From NCBI GenBank assembly GCA_027600665.1, contig JADGJL010000224.1:1-30553 (forward strand): a DNA stretch of 30,553 nucleotides. The letters are read 5' to 3'. The stretch comes from Irineochytrium annulatum. Taxonomy: Eukaryota > Chytridiomycota > Chytridiomycetes > Chytridiales > Chytridiaceae. The notes below the pieces were generated by a model. That model was not told the DNA's origin, did not search any database, and saw nothing but the letters and a program-made list of their open reading frames with translations. This document shows positions 21,847 to 30,553 of the stretch, in pieces (the first letter of the stretch is position 1; each line of letters opens with the position of its first letter). The position numbers and the translations under genes are program-made.

Positions 21847-24268
21847 TTAAATGCCCCTCGGCCTCTCCTCCATCAAGGCCTGAATCCTCGTCGAAAACGA
21901 TCTTTGAAGACCCTCATTTAGTTGCGTTCCGGATTTTGCCATATCCTCATACACCATCAGCAGCGCGTCCGCCTCCGCCCTCTTCTCCTTCTTACTAATC
22001 TCCTTCTCACCCGAACACCCGCGCACGCTTAAAATAATTCGCAGCGTCTCGAGGTCGGGCTTCACGCCCGCCTTTTTAAACTCAGCCGCGTACACGCTCG
22101 ACACAACCTTCGCGAGCTCGTTCGGCCTGTCGGCGAGGTCAACGGCCATAATTAGGTTCGACAAATTGGTGGACCGGAGGCGGTGGGCTTTAGCCTTCTC
22201 AATGTATCCCGCAACGCGCGGGAGAATCGGGCCCTCCGGGTAGCGCGGCACATTCGCTGCCACATACGACTGCGACGCGCCACCACCCTCCTTCACGCCG
22301 CCCTCGCCACCAGTGGCCGGCGTCTCGCCCTGCCGCGCAAGCCTCGCCATTCGCGCGGCCTTCAGATGAAGCGAAATCGCGCTCTCCCACATCTCAACCA
22401 TGGGCGTGATAGTCTTCCAGTTCCCAAGCTCCTTCAACCACTCCTCCGCGGCCTCGACGTCCACCATCCTCTCGCAAACCCTGATCACGATCCTAAACAG
22501 CACCCTGCTCGGCTTAATGCCGTCCTTGATCATCTCATCATAGACCGCCCGAATCCCCTTCAGATCCTCCTTCCCGCCCAAAATCGTAATCAGGATGTTG
22601 TACGCGACCGCGTGCGGCCTGACGCCAAACTCTGTTTTGAACCGTGCCATGGCCTTGCGCGCCCCGTCGACGTCGCCTCGGACCTTGTAGGCGTTCATGA
22701 TGGAGGCGAGGGTATACTCGTCCGGGCGCACGGGACGGCCGAGGTGGTCGGTCCGGCCATCCATGAAGAGGAGAAGCGCCTCGGCCTCCTCGACCTCGCC
22801 GAGTTTCGCGTGGAGCGTACAGAGCGTGTTGAGGGTTACGATCGTAGGTACGGCGTAGGGGTCCGTCTGCATGGCGCGGAGGATGGAGTGCGCGCCGTCG
22901 CGATCCCCTGCCTGCACGCAACATGCATTAGAGACACGCAAAACATTATTTTTCAAATGACCGTGACTAATGGCTCACCTGCGCGTATCCATCAATTAAC
23001 ATATTGTAAGTGAACAGGTTCGGCCGGAATCCCTCCATTTGCATCGTTTCGAACAGCGACAGCGCCTTTTCAAAGTCCTTTGCCTTCGCGTGCGCATGAA
23101 TTAGCGCGTTGTAGATGGCCAGCGACGGCCGTACGGGGTTTGAAGGGGTCTTGAGCGAATCCAACACCTTCATCGCCGTCCTCAGATCCCCGACGGCCGC
23201 ATAAGCGTTTATCAAGTGAAGGTACGACGTATCATTCGGCCCAGACTGTGCGACGGCGTCCGCCTCCGCGTGGTCCTCCTCCTCCTGTTCCTCCAGGCCG
23301 TCCTCCAGTTCGTTGTAGTCCCTCGGCGACGCGCTCGTCCCCACCTTCGTCTCGCGCACCAGGTCTTTATGCTCCGCCTCCCTTATTAGAAGTTCCTTGA
23401 ATACGTTTGCTGTCTCCCTCGGGTCCGGTATTTTAGAGTAAACGCCCAACACCAAGTTGTACGTCTCCACAGAGGCGCTTATCCCATCCATCCGCATTTG
23501 GTCCCACACGGCCGCGAACTGCGCCATGTCCTCGACGCGCGCGAACACGTCGAGGAACATCCTATAGATCTCCTCGGGCACAGGGGCCTCATCGTTGTCC
23601 GCCTCTCTCGGCGCCGGGCGTTCGGGTGCTGCTTGCAACATGTCGGCCAGCACGTCCCGCATGTGTGCCACATCTACGTCGGTTGGTTTTTTTGGCATAG
23701 CGTAGTATATCAGGCGGATGTAGTCGACAAAGTCCAGGTAGGAGAGGAGGTGCTGGGAAGACTTCGCGGCGAGGTACTTGTAGTTATCCCTGGCGACGGA
23801 CGCGTCGCTTGAACGTAGCGCGAGCCGCAAGGAACTTCGCGCCATTTCCACTTCGGTCAAGGGCACGCTTGGGTCCGTCACCGATTGCGCCTCATCCTCA
23901 GGCTCCTCTATAGACCGTGGATCGCGCTCTGCTGACGCCTGCGTCGCCGTCTTGAGAGCCCTCTCAACGCGTGCTTCGCGCACAGCTTCGCGTTTAGCGG
24001 CTTCCTCCGGGTCCTTTTTCGCCTTCTGCTTCCTGGCGGCTCTGCAAACAAAACTTGTGGATAACAAGCGATGGTCCGACGGGCGGTGATGTGGTGGCCG
24101 TTCCTGGTGTGGTATTGGTGCGGGAAAGTGCGTATGCCTAACTGCCGCCCGGTTCTGAGCGCGCCGGCGCGAACACGGCGCAGCCGTCGACGGGAGCGAG
24201 ACCGTGGCTATGCAGCGTTCGACACTGGCAATGATCCGCCTTCGACTGAGGCCGGCGAGAGCGGACAT
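21847..24268 (-). CDS. Pentatricopeptide repeat (PPR) protein, probably mitochondrial
   Basis: PPR proteins bind organellar RNA in a sequence-guided way. Two exons, 22979-24268 and 21847-22911, with a 67-bp intron (GTGAGC, CTAATGC branch site, GTGCAG); 784 aa. The N-terminus (MSALAGLSRRRIIASVERC) is basic, almost without acidic residues, and RLLSTSFVCR near residue 90 looks like a presequence end, so import into mitochondria is likely. At least seven PPR-like repeats: VETYNLVLGVYSKI, TSYLHLINAYAAVGDLRTAM, LAIYNALIHAHAKAKDFEKAL, LFTYNMLIDGYAQAGDRDGA, TIVTLNTLCTLHAKLGEVEEAE, DEYTLASIMNAYKVRGDVDGA, HAVAYNILITILGGKEDLKG. An acidic insert (LEEQEEEDHAEAD) interrupts them. An in-frame ATG at 24334 is an alternative start. 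I cannot place it in a named ortholog group. Confidence 0.88.
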
Positions 24269-24498
24269 GTACCGCAACAGCAAAGAAAAGGAAGCTATTT
24301 CTTCGACGACGTTGGCTTGTGCAATTGAAAACATTTGCTGGTGAGAAAAGTACACGATTTCTAATTACCGGCAGCACTAACCAATCTCCTTCCACCTCTA
24401 GTCGAGTCCATTTCGCCCAGAGGAGTAGCTATTCCTTTTTCATTTACATTAACCAACCTCAGGCACTAAGGCAGGTATGACGACATTGCTTCCAGCTA

Positions 24499-26371
24499 TT
24501 ATTTCTTTTTCAGAGCATCCATGACCGTAAACGCCGCGTTCCGTCCGGCGGCACCCATGACGCCGCCTCCTGGATGACCACCACTCCCACAAATAAAGAG
24601 ACCGTTCACTGGGGTCTTGTACCCCGTCCATCTATCCGTAGGACGAGTCCACCAGAGCTGGTCTGCAGAACGGGCGCGTGTTAATGCACAAAATGCCGAC
24701 AAAGGAGCGCGATGAGACGTACCGATCGACATCGACCCGTGGAAGATGTTCCCGCCCGTCAGAGCAAACACCCTCTCAATATCCGGCGGAGTGAGTACGT
24801 CCTTGTACAAGACACTAGACGAGAATCCCGGTGCGTACTTGTCTATAATCGCAAAAATGTCCCTAGCGAGCGCCTCCTTCCTCTCCTCCGCCGTCGCCGG
24901 CTCCGCGAAGTACGCATAGGGGGTGTACTGCACGAACAGCGTGACGACGTGCTTCCCATCGGGCGCGATGGTCTTATCAAGCGCGCTCGGGATGCACATC
25001 TCGATCATTGGCACCTTGCTGGGCGTGCCGTGGACGAGGGCCTCGAGGTGAGCGAGCGAAAGCGCCTCGAGGGACTCGCAGCCAAGATGGATGGTGGCCT
25101 GATGGTGCGGCATGGGGGAGCGGGGGTCGACGTTGGGGATCGCTTTGAAGTCGGGGAGCCTATCGACAGCAACATTGATCTTGGTCGTCGCGGACTGGTA
25201 GTCGATCCCCTTTACTGCGGTCGCGTCGTCGGCTCCAAGCACGCCAACGGGCAGGAGGTCTTGGAAGGTGACCTTCGGGGTTGCGTTGCTGATGACGGCC
25301 CTCGCCTTGATGACGGTCCCGTCAAGGAGCTCGACGCCAACAGCCCGATCGCCCTCCATTAGGATACGCTTGACGCCGGCATCGGTGCGGATCTCAGCAC
25401 CAGCCTCCCGGGCAGACGACGCGATGGCCGCCGACACCGATCCCATGCCGCCCTCCACGTACGCCCATGCACCTTTCACGCCGTCCAGACTGCCCATGAC
25501 ATGGTGCAGGAGGACGTATCCGGACCCGGGCGAATCCGGCGAGATGAACGCGCCGATGACGGCGTCGGTCGCAAGCGTCGATAGCAGAGGCTCGCTTTCA
25601 AAGTGCTTCCTGAGGATCTTGGAAGCCGGCGCGGTGAAGAACGACGAAAACGGATGCAGATTCTCCGGCCCAATCGTGCGCAGGCTCTCCAGGAGGGTCT
25701 TGATAGGTTTATAATTTTCCGACAACGTGTTGAGCGACAAGGAGCCGTGAAGGGACATGGGTTTAACGTCCAGGAGGTTGTCCACGCCCGACACGAGCTT
25801 GTTCAAAAAGTTCTCGTAGTCTTCGTACTTTTCCGCATCCCGCGCGGAGAACTTGGCGATTTCGCGCCTGTTGCCTTCCGCATCCATGCCCAGCGTCAGG
25901 GAGCGGCCGTCCAGCAACGGCGTGAAGGACGACGGGTCTCTCATGTGCCACTTCAGACCTGTCAGGTAAAGAACTGTGGTTAAAAGAATTATCTTATGAC
26001 AACGAAGTCTACAGGTTGATCACACCGTGACGCTTCAGCTCGAGCTCCTCAACGACGACGGGCCTCAACAAACTAAGCAGGTAGGACGCCCGAGAAAATT
26101 TAAATCCGGGGAACAGCTCCTCGCTCACGGCAGCCCCTCCAAGGACGTGCCTCCGCTCCAAAACGACCGTCTTCAGGCCAACTTTCGACAGATAAGCAGC
26201 CGTTGTAAGGCCGTTGTGACCTTCAGGTGTGGACGATCGTGATTAGAAGGTGACGGCGCCGGGAGCAATAGTCTTACCTCCTCCAATGATCACGGCATCG
26301 TAGATGACCGGCGAAGACGTAGAGAAGGCCCTGAGCTGCCTGGAGGCCCTCAGCCAGTTCAAGGCCGTCAT
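24499..26371 (-). CDS. FAD-dependent oxidoreductase, PYROXD2-like (phytoene-desaturase-related)
   Basis: Homologue of the animal mitochondrial protein PYROXD2, whose substrate is not well established. Four exons (reverse): 26278-26371, 26026-26220, 24723-25958, 24499-24662; 562 aa, close to the animal length. The N-terminus [20 protein letters not shown] is a classic mitochondrial presequence. The dinucleotide fold follows at once ([19 protein letters not shown], GxGxxG at residues 30-35), then [15 protein letters not shown]. The C-terminal FAD motif is [37 protein letters not shown] is typical of the family and confirms the 60-bp last intron. The donor at 26025 (GTGTGA) was chosen over a later one because it gives the conserved [19 protein letters not shown]. 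An in-frame ATG at 26440 could start translation earlier. Confidence 0.93.
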
Positions 26372-26927
26372 TGTGCGGATGTCGGGGAAGTTGGCGTCGC
26401 GTCCGAAGTGGTGTCGGACGCCCTTCCAAAGACATTGCATGCATAAACGGAGGTTAAACAGCCGCGAATTCGCATAAATGTGAGTGACTTTTCATGTCAA
26501 ATATGAAACAATAATTACGCATAAAATAGCTACGAGCTCGCTACCTCAGTTAAGTTTCTTATCTAGAATTAACGGGCTTGCTACTTGGTTTCTCGTAATC
26601 GCGAGCAACCAGAGGCGGCATGGTGGGCTCCTAACTTCAAACCTTCCACACTCGCACAGGGTTGTGGAGACCACGCGTATGCCGTCACAGGGTGCGAGCA
26701 CGATAAAACGCGAATTCTTCGTAAACTCATCTGGTTGGTGCATTATTATGATTTGAAGTGCGGAAATATAGGCAGTAATCAGAGGTATCGGAGAAAATCG
26801 TCCAACTCCACAAAATTTGAATACGATCGTACCAAGGAAGATAAGTGAACAAGACGTCAAACCATCTGCCTTGGACTGTACAACAATTCAAAGGTAGAGG
26901 GGAAAAAAGGCAGCAAGATCAGAAACA
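26372..26927. other. Gap upstream of the PYROXD2-like gene, no gene seen
   Basis: AT-rich, about 550 bp. It must hold the PYROXD2-like promoter and the 3' end of the small reverse gene at 26928. Two overlapping open frames (26484-26756 forward, 26546-26860 reverse, the latter without an ATG) have no protein-like character that I trust. Confidence 0.4.
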
Positions 26928-27306
26928 CTAAGATGTATAAGGTCGCACTCCTGCGAATAATTCATCTCCTTGAACATATACGCGGAGGGTCTTTATCACA
27001 CCAGCATGATTTGCCTGATAAATGACTTTCTCGCCCTTAGCATCCTCGTCGTCGTCACCGTCATTATCTGCAGCGGTGTCCACTGCCACCATGAACCGCG
27101 AAGCGGCCGCGTGGAGCGGAGCTTAGTGGCGCACGTACCATCGGTGACGGCCTTCGCGTCGCAGGTGCTGGAGAAGGTCTTAAACGATCGTCAGCGCAGT
27201 CTTTTAGGGCTAGCTCGCGTCTTCGTCTAACCGGCCGTTGCATTGCTGAGGGTTTGTCTGCGTATTTTTCCTCCCCCGCGACCGCAAGGTAAATTGTGAT
27301 CGACAT
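26928..27306 (-). CDS. Small spliced gene, 89 codons, unknown function
   Basis: Found by reading frames, not as one long ORF. Three exons (reverse): 27232-27306 (MSITIYLAVAGEEKYADK...), 27139-27178 (TFSSTCDAKAVTD) and 26928-27082 (VDTAADNDGDDDEDAKGEK, then VIYQANHAGVIKTLRVYVQG, ending GVRPYTS). Introns of 53 bp (GTTAGA...CTGAC...TTTAAG) and 56 bp (GTACGT...ACTAAGC...GGCAG) match the local intron style, and phases agree. The C-terminal exon reads as a beta-rich fold segment. The ATG is preceded in frame by a stop, so this may be a complete small protein, or the last exons of a damaged larger gene whose remains lie at 27341-27614. No family recognised. Confidence 0.45.
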
Positions 27307-27340
27307 TTAAGTGGCCTGTAAACGATCGAACTCATGATCC

Positions 27341-27614
27341 TTATGCTTGAATGTACGCGACAAGCTCGACGTTACCGCTGTTGATCGCATGGCCCATCGG
27401 CATCGGCGTGAAGTCGTCGGAGTAGCTATTGCAGAAAAAGAGCGTGCCCCGTCGCGAGCCGGCGCCAAAGTAGGCCAAGTCGCTCCCAGCCCGCCTCAGT
27501 GTAGTTGGCCACCTGGACGATAATGTCGTTTACTGCTTGCTTGCACCTGTATTCCTTAAGTTTGAAGTTAACGGTACTAGAAGGGGGTTTATTACTATAA
27601 TTTCTTCATGCAGA
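27341..27614 (-). pseudogene. Protein-like but frame-broken stretch, possible gene remnant
   Basis: Two neighbouring reverse frames both look like protein but do not join: first EYRCKQAVNDIIVQVANYTE (about 27500-27614), then, one frame away, LAYFGAGSRRGTLFF, CNSYSDDFTPMPMGHAINSG and NVELVAYIQA ending in TAA at 27341-27343. No in-frame ATG starts the first part. The frame change sits near 27490-27500, where no ordinary intron fits well (one 51-bp GTAAAC...GGGAG option exists). NSGNVELVAYI is faintly ankyrin-like. Could be a decayed gene, a sequencing indel, or the 5' exons of the gene at 26928-27306. Confidence 0.35.
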
Positions 27615-27688
27615 AATACTATATGCTATACGCATCGCCATCATCCCGTCGCAGCATCTCCTTCTCCCTTCAGCAAGTCTCCTTTCGT

Positions 27689-28864
27689 TCAAAGTTTTAC
27701 ATTAAGCCTTTTAAACATATCCACAATCGATAACCTCCTCTTCCTGGTGCTCCCCTTGCTGTCCATCTCAGCCGCCGCAACCGGCGTCCAAGTCGACGGC
27801 TCGTGCCCATGCTGCGTCTTCGCCCTGGTAAGCTGCTCCCCAGTCTTCGCCGCCGTCCCCACAAACTCCCCGCCGGCCTTCCCCTCCCTCCTACCCGCCA
27901 CAGGTGACGTCGCGCCGGCGGCGGCTGGCATGGCGAGGAACGCGCGGACGGGCTCCGAGTTGCGTCTACCGCGCTGGTGCCAACCTTTGCCGAGGTTGGG
28001 AGCGTCGGTGGTGACAAAGGTATCGTCGGCCTCCTTGCTCCGCTTCGGCTGGGAGTAGTGCTGCTGCAGCTGATGCGGCTCGGGCGTCCCCACCATTGTG
28101 ACCGAGCTCTCCGCGATGGCGATGTACGCCGCGTCGTCCTCCATGCCGAAGATGGGCATCGTCGGCCGGTGGACGCAGGCCGACAGCAAAACAGCGTCGT
28201 CGGCGCCGCCGGCGGTCAAGCTGCGGCCGAGGGGTGAGGGATCGAGGTGTGTTGTCGAGTTGGAGCGCTTCTCCTTGCACTTGAGGACGTCGGTGATCGT
28301 GACGCCCATCGCGGCGGCAAAGGCGAGCTCCGGGCTCGCGGCTGCAGCGGCGGCGACGTCATCCTCGGCGGGCCTGAAGACGATGGAGTTGTCCTTGCTG
28401 CGCCTACGCTCGAAGGCCCGGTCTAGCAAGCTGGCAGCCTCGGCTGTCCCGGGCGGGACGAAGGGCGTGGCAAGGGCGGTTGGGGTTGCGACACCTCCGC
28501 CGGCAGCCTTCTTGTCGCTCTCATCCAGTGGAAGCGAAAAGCCCGTGTGGGAGAACGATATTGAGGAGACGAACGAGTAGAGGCTTAGTGATCCACTCTT
28601 CTTTCCCCGGTCCTTCCGCTGCGTCTTGAGCGGACGCTTCTGCTGCAGCCTCAAAGGTGCAGTCGGCTCGGCGTGAATCTCTTCCCGGATGGCGCACCAG
28701 TTCTTCTTCGGGTCCGCCATCCGCAACTTCTTGTCGAGTACGTGCTTGTTCCCGTTGCTGCCGGAGACGCGCATGCGGCCGGAGAGCTTCCTTTTGCCAC
28801 CGGCAGACGACTGTCGAAGGTGCTGGTGGTGAAGTATGGCCGTCGATGTTGCTGGTGACTCCAT
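27689..28864 (-). CDS. Unrecognised protein rich in basophilic kinase sites
   Basis: A single long frame, 391 codons from the ATG at 28864 (MESPATSTAIL); the frame also has an ATG at 28960. No domain recognised and most of it looks disordered, with Ala runs (VAAAAAASPELAFAAAMG). Basic-residue-directed phosphorylation sites recur: KRKLSG, RRRSKDNS, KRSNST, GRRNSEP (also a good 14-3-3 site) and RKRRLSIV close to the C-terminus (IVDMFKRLNVKL). The repetition of R-x-x-S sites suggests control by PKA or another AGC kinase, which is inference. GC-rich sequence keeps the opposite strand open too, so the frame choice rests on length and composition; a spliced N-terminus is possible. Confidence 0.5.
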   Translation of the reverse strand: MESPATSTAILHHQHLRQSSAGGKRKLSGRMRVSGSNGNKHVLDKKLRMADPKKNWCAIREEIHAEPTAPLRLQQKRPLKTQRKDRGKKSGSLSLYSFVSSISFSHTGFSLPLDESDKKAAGGGVATPTALATPFVPPGTAEAASLLDRAFERRRSKDNSIVFRPAEDDVAAAAAASPELAFAAAMGVTITDVLKCKEKRSNSTTHLDPSPLGRSLTAGGADDAVLLSACVHRPTMPIFGMEDDAAYIAIAESSVTMVGTPEPHQLQQHYSQPKRSKEADDTFVTTDAPNLGKGWHQRGRRNSEPVRAFLAMPAAAGATSPVAGRREGKAGGEFVGTAAKTGEQLTRAKTQHGHEPSTWTPVAAAEMDSKGSTRKRRLSIVDMFKRLNVKL

Positions 28865-28960
28865 TCGCAACGTGGTCAGCTCGGGATTGCGACCGTGGAA
28901 GGCGTAGAAGGGTGGGAGGCGGGTGGTGAATAAGGTATTAATCCAAAGAAACACGGTCAT

Positions 28961-29259
28961 AAGAGCGGCTGGCGGAATCGCGCGGGACGTATTTGGGATC
29001 TAGACCGCGTAAACACTCGACGCCACATTTTGATTTATGTGAGGTGTCCCAACATGGCTTTTGTCAAACTCCCTTCATGGAAAAGCCCAAAAATTGAATG
29101 GATGAGACCCTGGCTTACAATGTAGACCCTCTCGGCCAGCGAAGTAGCTTGAACGTTGGTCCGATAGATCGGAGGCCGCTCCCCCTAACTGTGTTTGACT
29201 TAACTTACAAATTATGCTAACAATTTGTACTTTTATTCAAAACTATATTACTAACGTGA
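28961..29259. other. Gap between reverse-strand genes, no gene seen
   Basis: AT-rich end near 29200-29250 fits the 3' untranslated region of the membrane-protein gene. No other feature is visible. Confidence 0.4.
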
Positions 29260-30553
29260 TCACTCATAAGGCACGTACGGAGGTGGCGGGGCTGATGGGT
29301 CCACCGCTGGATTAGTAGGAGGCGGCGGGTTCGGTGGCGGCTGGTACTGCGGCTGCTGCCGGCGCGGCGTCTCCTGCTCATCCTCCGCAACTCCCCTCTC
29401 ATCGCCTAGAGGGACGTACCCGCGCCTCGTAGGACAGCACAGGCGTTGGCACGCGCACGAAGTCAGAGCGCACCCGACCCAGGTCCCAATGACGACCGCG
29501 AACACGCCACCAGCGATCGTCACGACGCCGAAGTAAGCCGATGCCCGGCCCCGTGTCCGAACGAAGACGGTGTAGGAGTCGCCAGTGACGGGCGCGGCGA
29601 AAACGACGTAGTTCGTCCCAGACAGGCGTGTGAGGTCAAACGCGCAAGGAAAAGTTTGATCGGCGGTGCACTTCGCAATCGGCGCCGGGCTGACCAGGTT
29701 CAGGGTCATCGAACGAACATCGAAGCTAGCGTTTCCAGAAGCTTGAATACGGCGGCTCGTCGTCTGCCAGGGAACATCAGCTATCCTCGTCCACCAAATA
29801 AGCACAACTTACGTAGAAAATGAAGTAATATTCCGACCGCGAGCGCGATATGAACGTGTACTCTCCCGCCAGGTTGTTTGCCTCATGCATGCGGTCCGAA
29901 GGCGAGACGTGATCCCCGCTGATAAAGCTCCGGTACGCTTCCTCGCTCCGCAGAATGAGAAAGTTGGGAGCCAAGTTCGCTCGATCGAACCGGTACCTCA
30001 CGGCGACCTAAGGAGGTGTGAGCAGCTGTCACAGCTTACAATCTCAACAAATTGTACCTGCGATCCAGCGTAAAGATCATATCGCACAGCCTTGAACGAG
30101 CCTCCCTCCAAATTAACAGCCATGTTCTTCTGCATGTAAACTATCTCTGACACGGCCGGCATGGAAGAGAACAAATATGTGTCCAAATCCGCGTTCACAC
30201 CGGTGTCGACCTCGCGGAACCACTTCGCGCTCACGGGGACGGCTACCCGATCACCAGCCGTGACGACCAGCTTCTCCGTCCCCGGAAACCTCACAAAGAT
30301 GGCGACGAAAAGGAGCGAGATGAAGAACGTCGAGATCAGAAGACATATGAGGCCGGAATGCCGTTTCTAGCACAGGGGAGATTAAGGAAATGACTGCAAA
30401 ATCGATCGATAGGTAGTACGTTGCGAGGAGGTCGCCGCTCCACGACGCGGACCCGCCGATGCGCATTCGGATACGGATATCGCTGCTGAGGCGGAATGAT
30501 ATAACTTGGCTGCGGCTGTGGTTGCTGGATTACCGTGACTCCCCTCCCGGCCC
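29260..30553 (-). CDS. Two-pass membrane protein with APD-like ectodomain and PPxY tail (5' end outside window)
   Basis: Four exons visible (reverse): 30420-30553 (partial), 30058-30366, 29813-30007, 29260-29763; junctions all in frame. Order: a cytosolic Pro/Gln/Tyr-rich N-terminus (QPQPQPSYIIPPQQRYPYPN) ending in RRVRVVERRPPR; membrane segment 1 (LICLLISTFFISLLFVAIFV); an ectodomain of about 220 residues; membrane segment 2 (YFGVVTIAGGVFAVVIGTWV); a CACQRLCC stretch; and a Pro-rich tail ending APPPPYVPYE with a PPxY motif. The ectodomain order (FREVDTG... near the membrane, AGSQVAVRYRF, EYYFIFY, KCTADQTFPCAFDL with two cysteines before segment 2) resembles plant APD1-4 E3 ligases as I recall them, but the RING is absent. 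That relation is tentative. Confidence 0.7.

Noticed and set aside
26546..26860. 104-codon reverse open frame
   Set aside because: No ATG at its start, AT-rich region, no protein-like pattern beyond hydrophobic residues.

Overview
The window is eukaryotic nuclear DNA from a fungus, probably an early-diverging (chytrid-like) lineage. Reasons: protein-coding genes are cut by many very short GT-AG introns (mostly about 35-65 bp, often with a CTAAC/CTGAC-like branch site), intergenic gaps are small, and the gene set includes an FKS-type 1,3-beta-glucan synthase, an Slt2-type TEY MAP kinase and a dynein light intermediate chain. The FKS protein is clearly divergent from Dikarya. I cannot name the species. 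Exon models are mine, built by hand from reading frame, splice sites and recalled family patterns; no search or RNA evidence was available.

Layout, left to right. (1) 1-1035 (+): last exons of a dynein light intermediate chain. (2) 2211-2969 (-): a single-exon, extraordinarily cysteine-rich protein of unknown family, divergent from (3) 3423-9809 (+): the glucan synthase, 21 exons, 1804 aa. (4) 10072-12064 (+): a Sel1-repeat protein. (5) 12677-13964 (+): a two-domain GNAT (YitH-like) acetyltransferase. (6) 14084-15126 (-): triosephosphate isomerase, head-to-head across 111 bp with (7) 15238-17062 (+): the cell-wall-integrity MAP kinase. (8) 17212-19057 (+): unrecognised basic, lysine-rich, coiled-coil protein, convergent with (9) 19325-20813 (-): a Wss1-type DNA-protein-crosslink protease. 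(10) 20839-21661 (+): unrecognised protein whose start lies almost on top of the Wss1 start. (11) 21847-24268 (-): PPR protein, probably mitochondrial. (12) 24499-26371 (-): PYROXD2-like FAD oxidoreductase, probably mitochondrial. (13) 26928-27306 (-): a small spliced gene, with a protein-like but broken stretch just upstream of it. (14) 27689-28864 (-): unrecognised phospho-site-rich protein. (15) 29260-30553 (-): a two-pass membrane protein with a plant-APD-like ectodomain and a PPxY tail, cut by the window end.

Functionally, the glucan synthase (cell-wall polymer) and the Slt2-like kinase (which controls wall synthesis in yeasts) lie about 5 kb apart. The rest looks like ordinary housekeeping: glycolysis, mitochondrial RNA handling and redox, DNA repair and dynein transport. 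The most notable points are the resistance-like echinocandin hot spots in the glucan synthase, the cysteine-rich orphan, the APD-like protein that seems to have PPxY in place of a RING, and the overlapping divergent start codons at 20811-20814.
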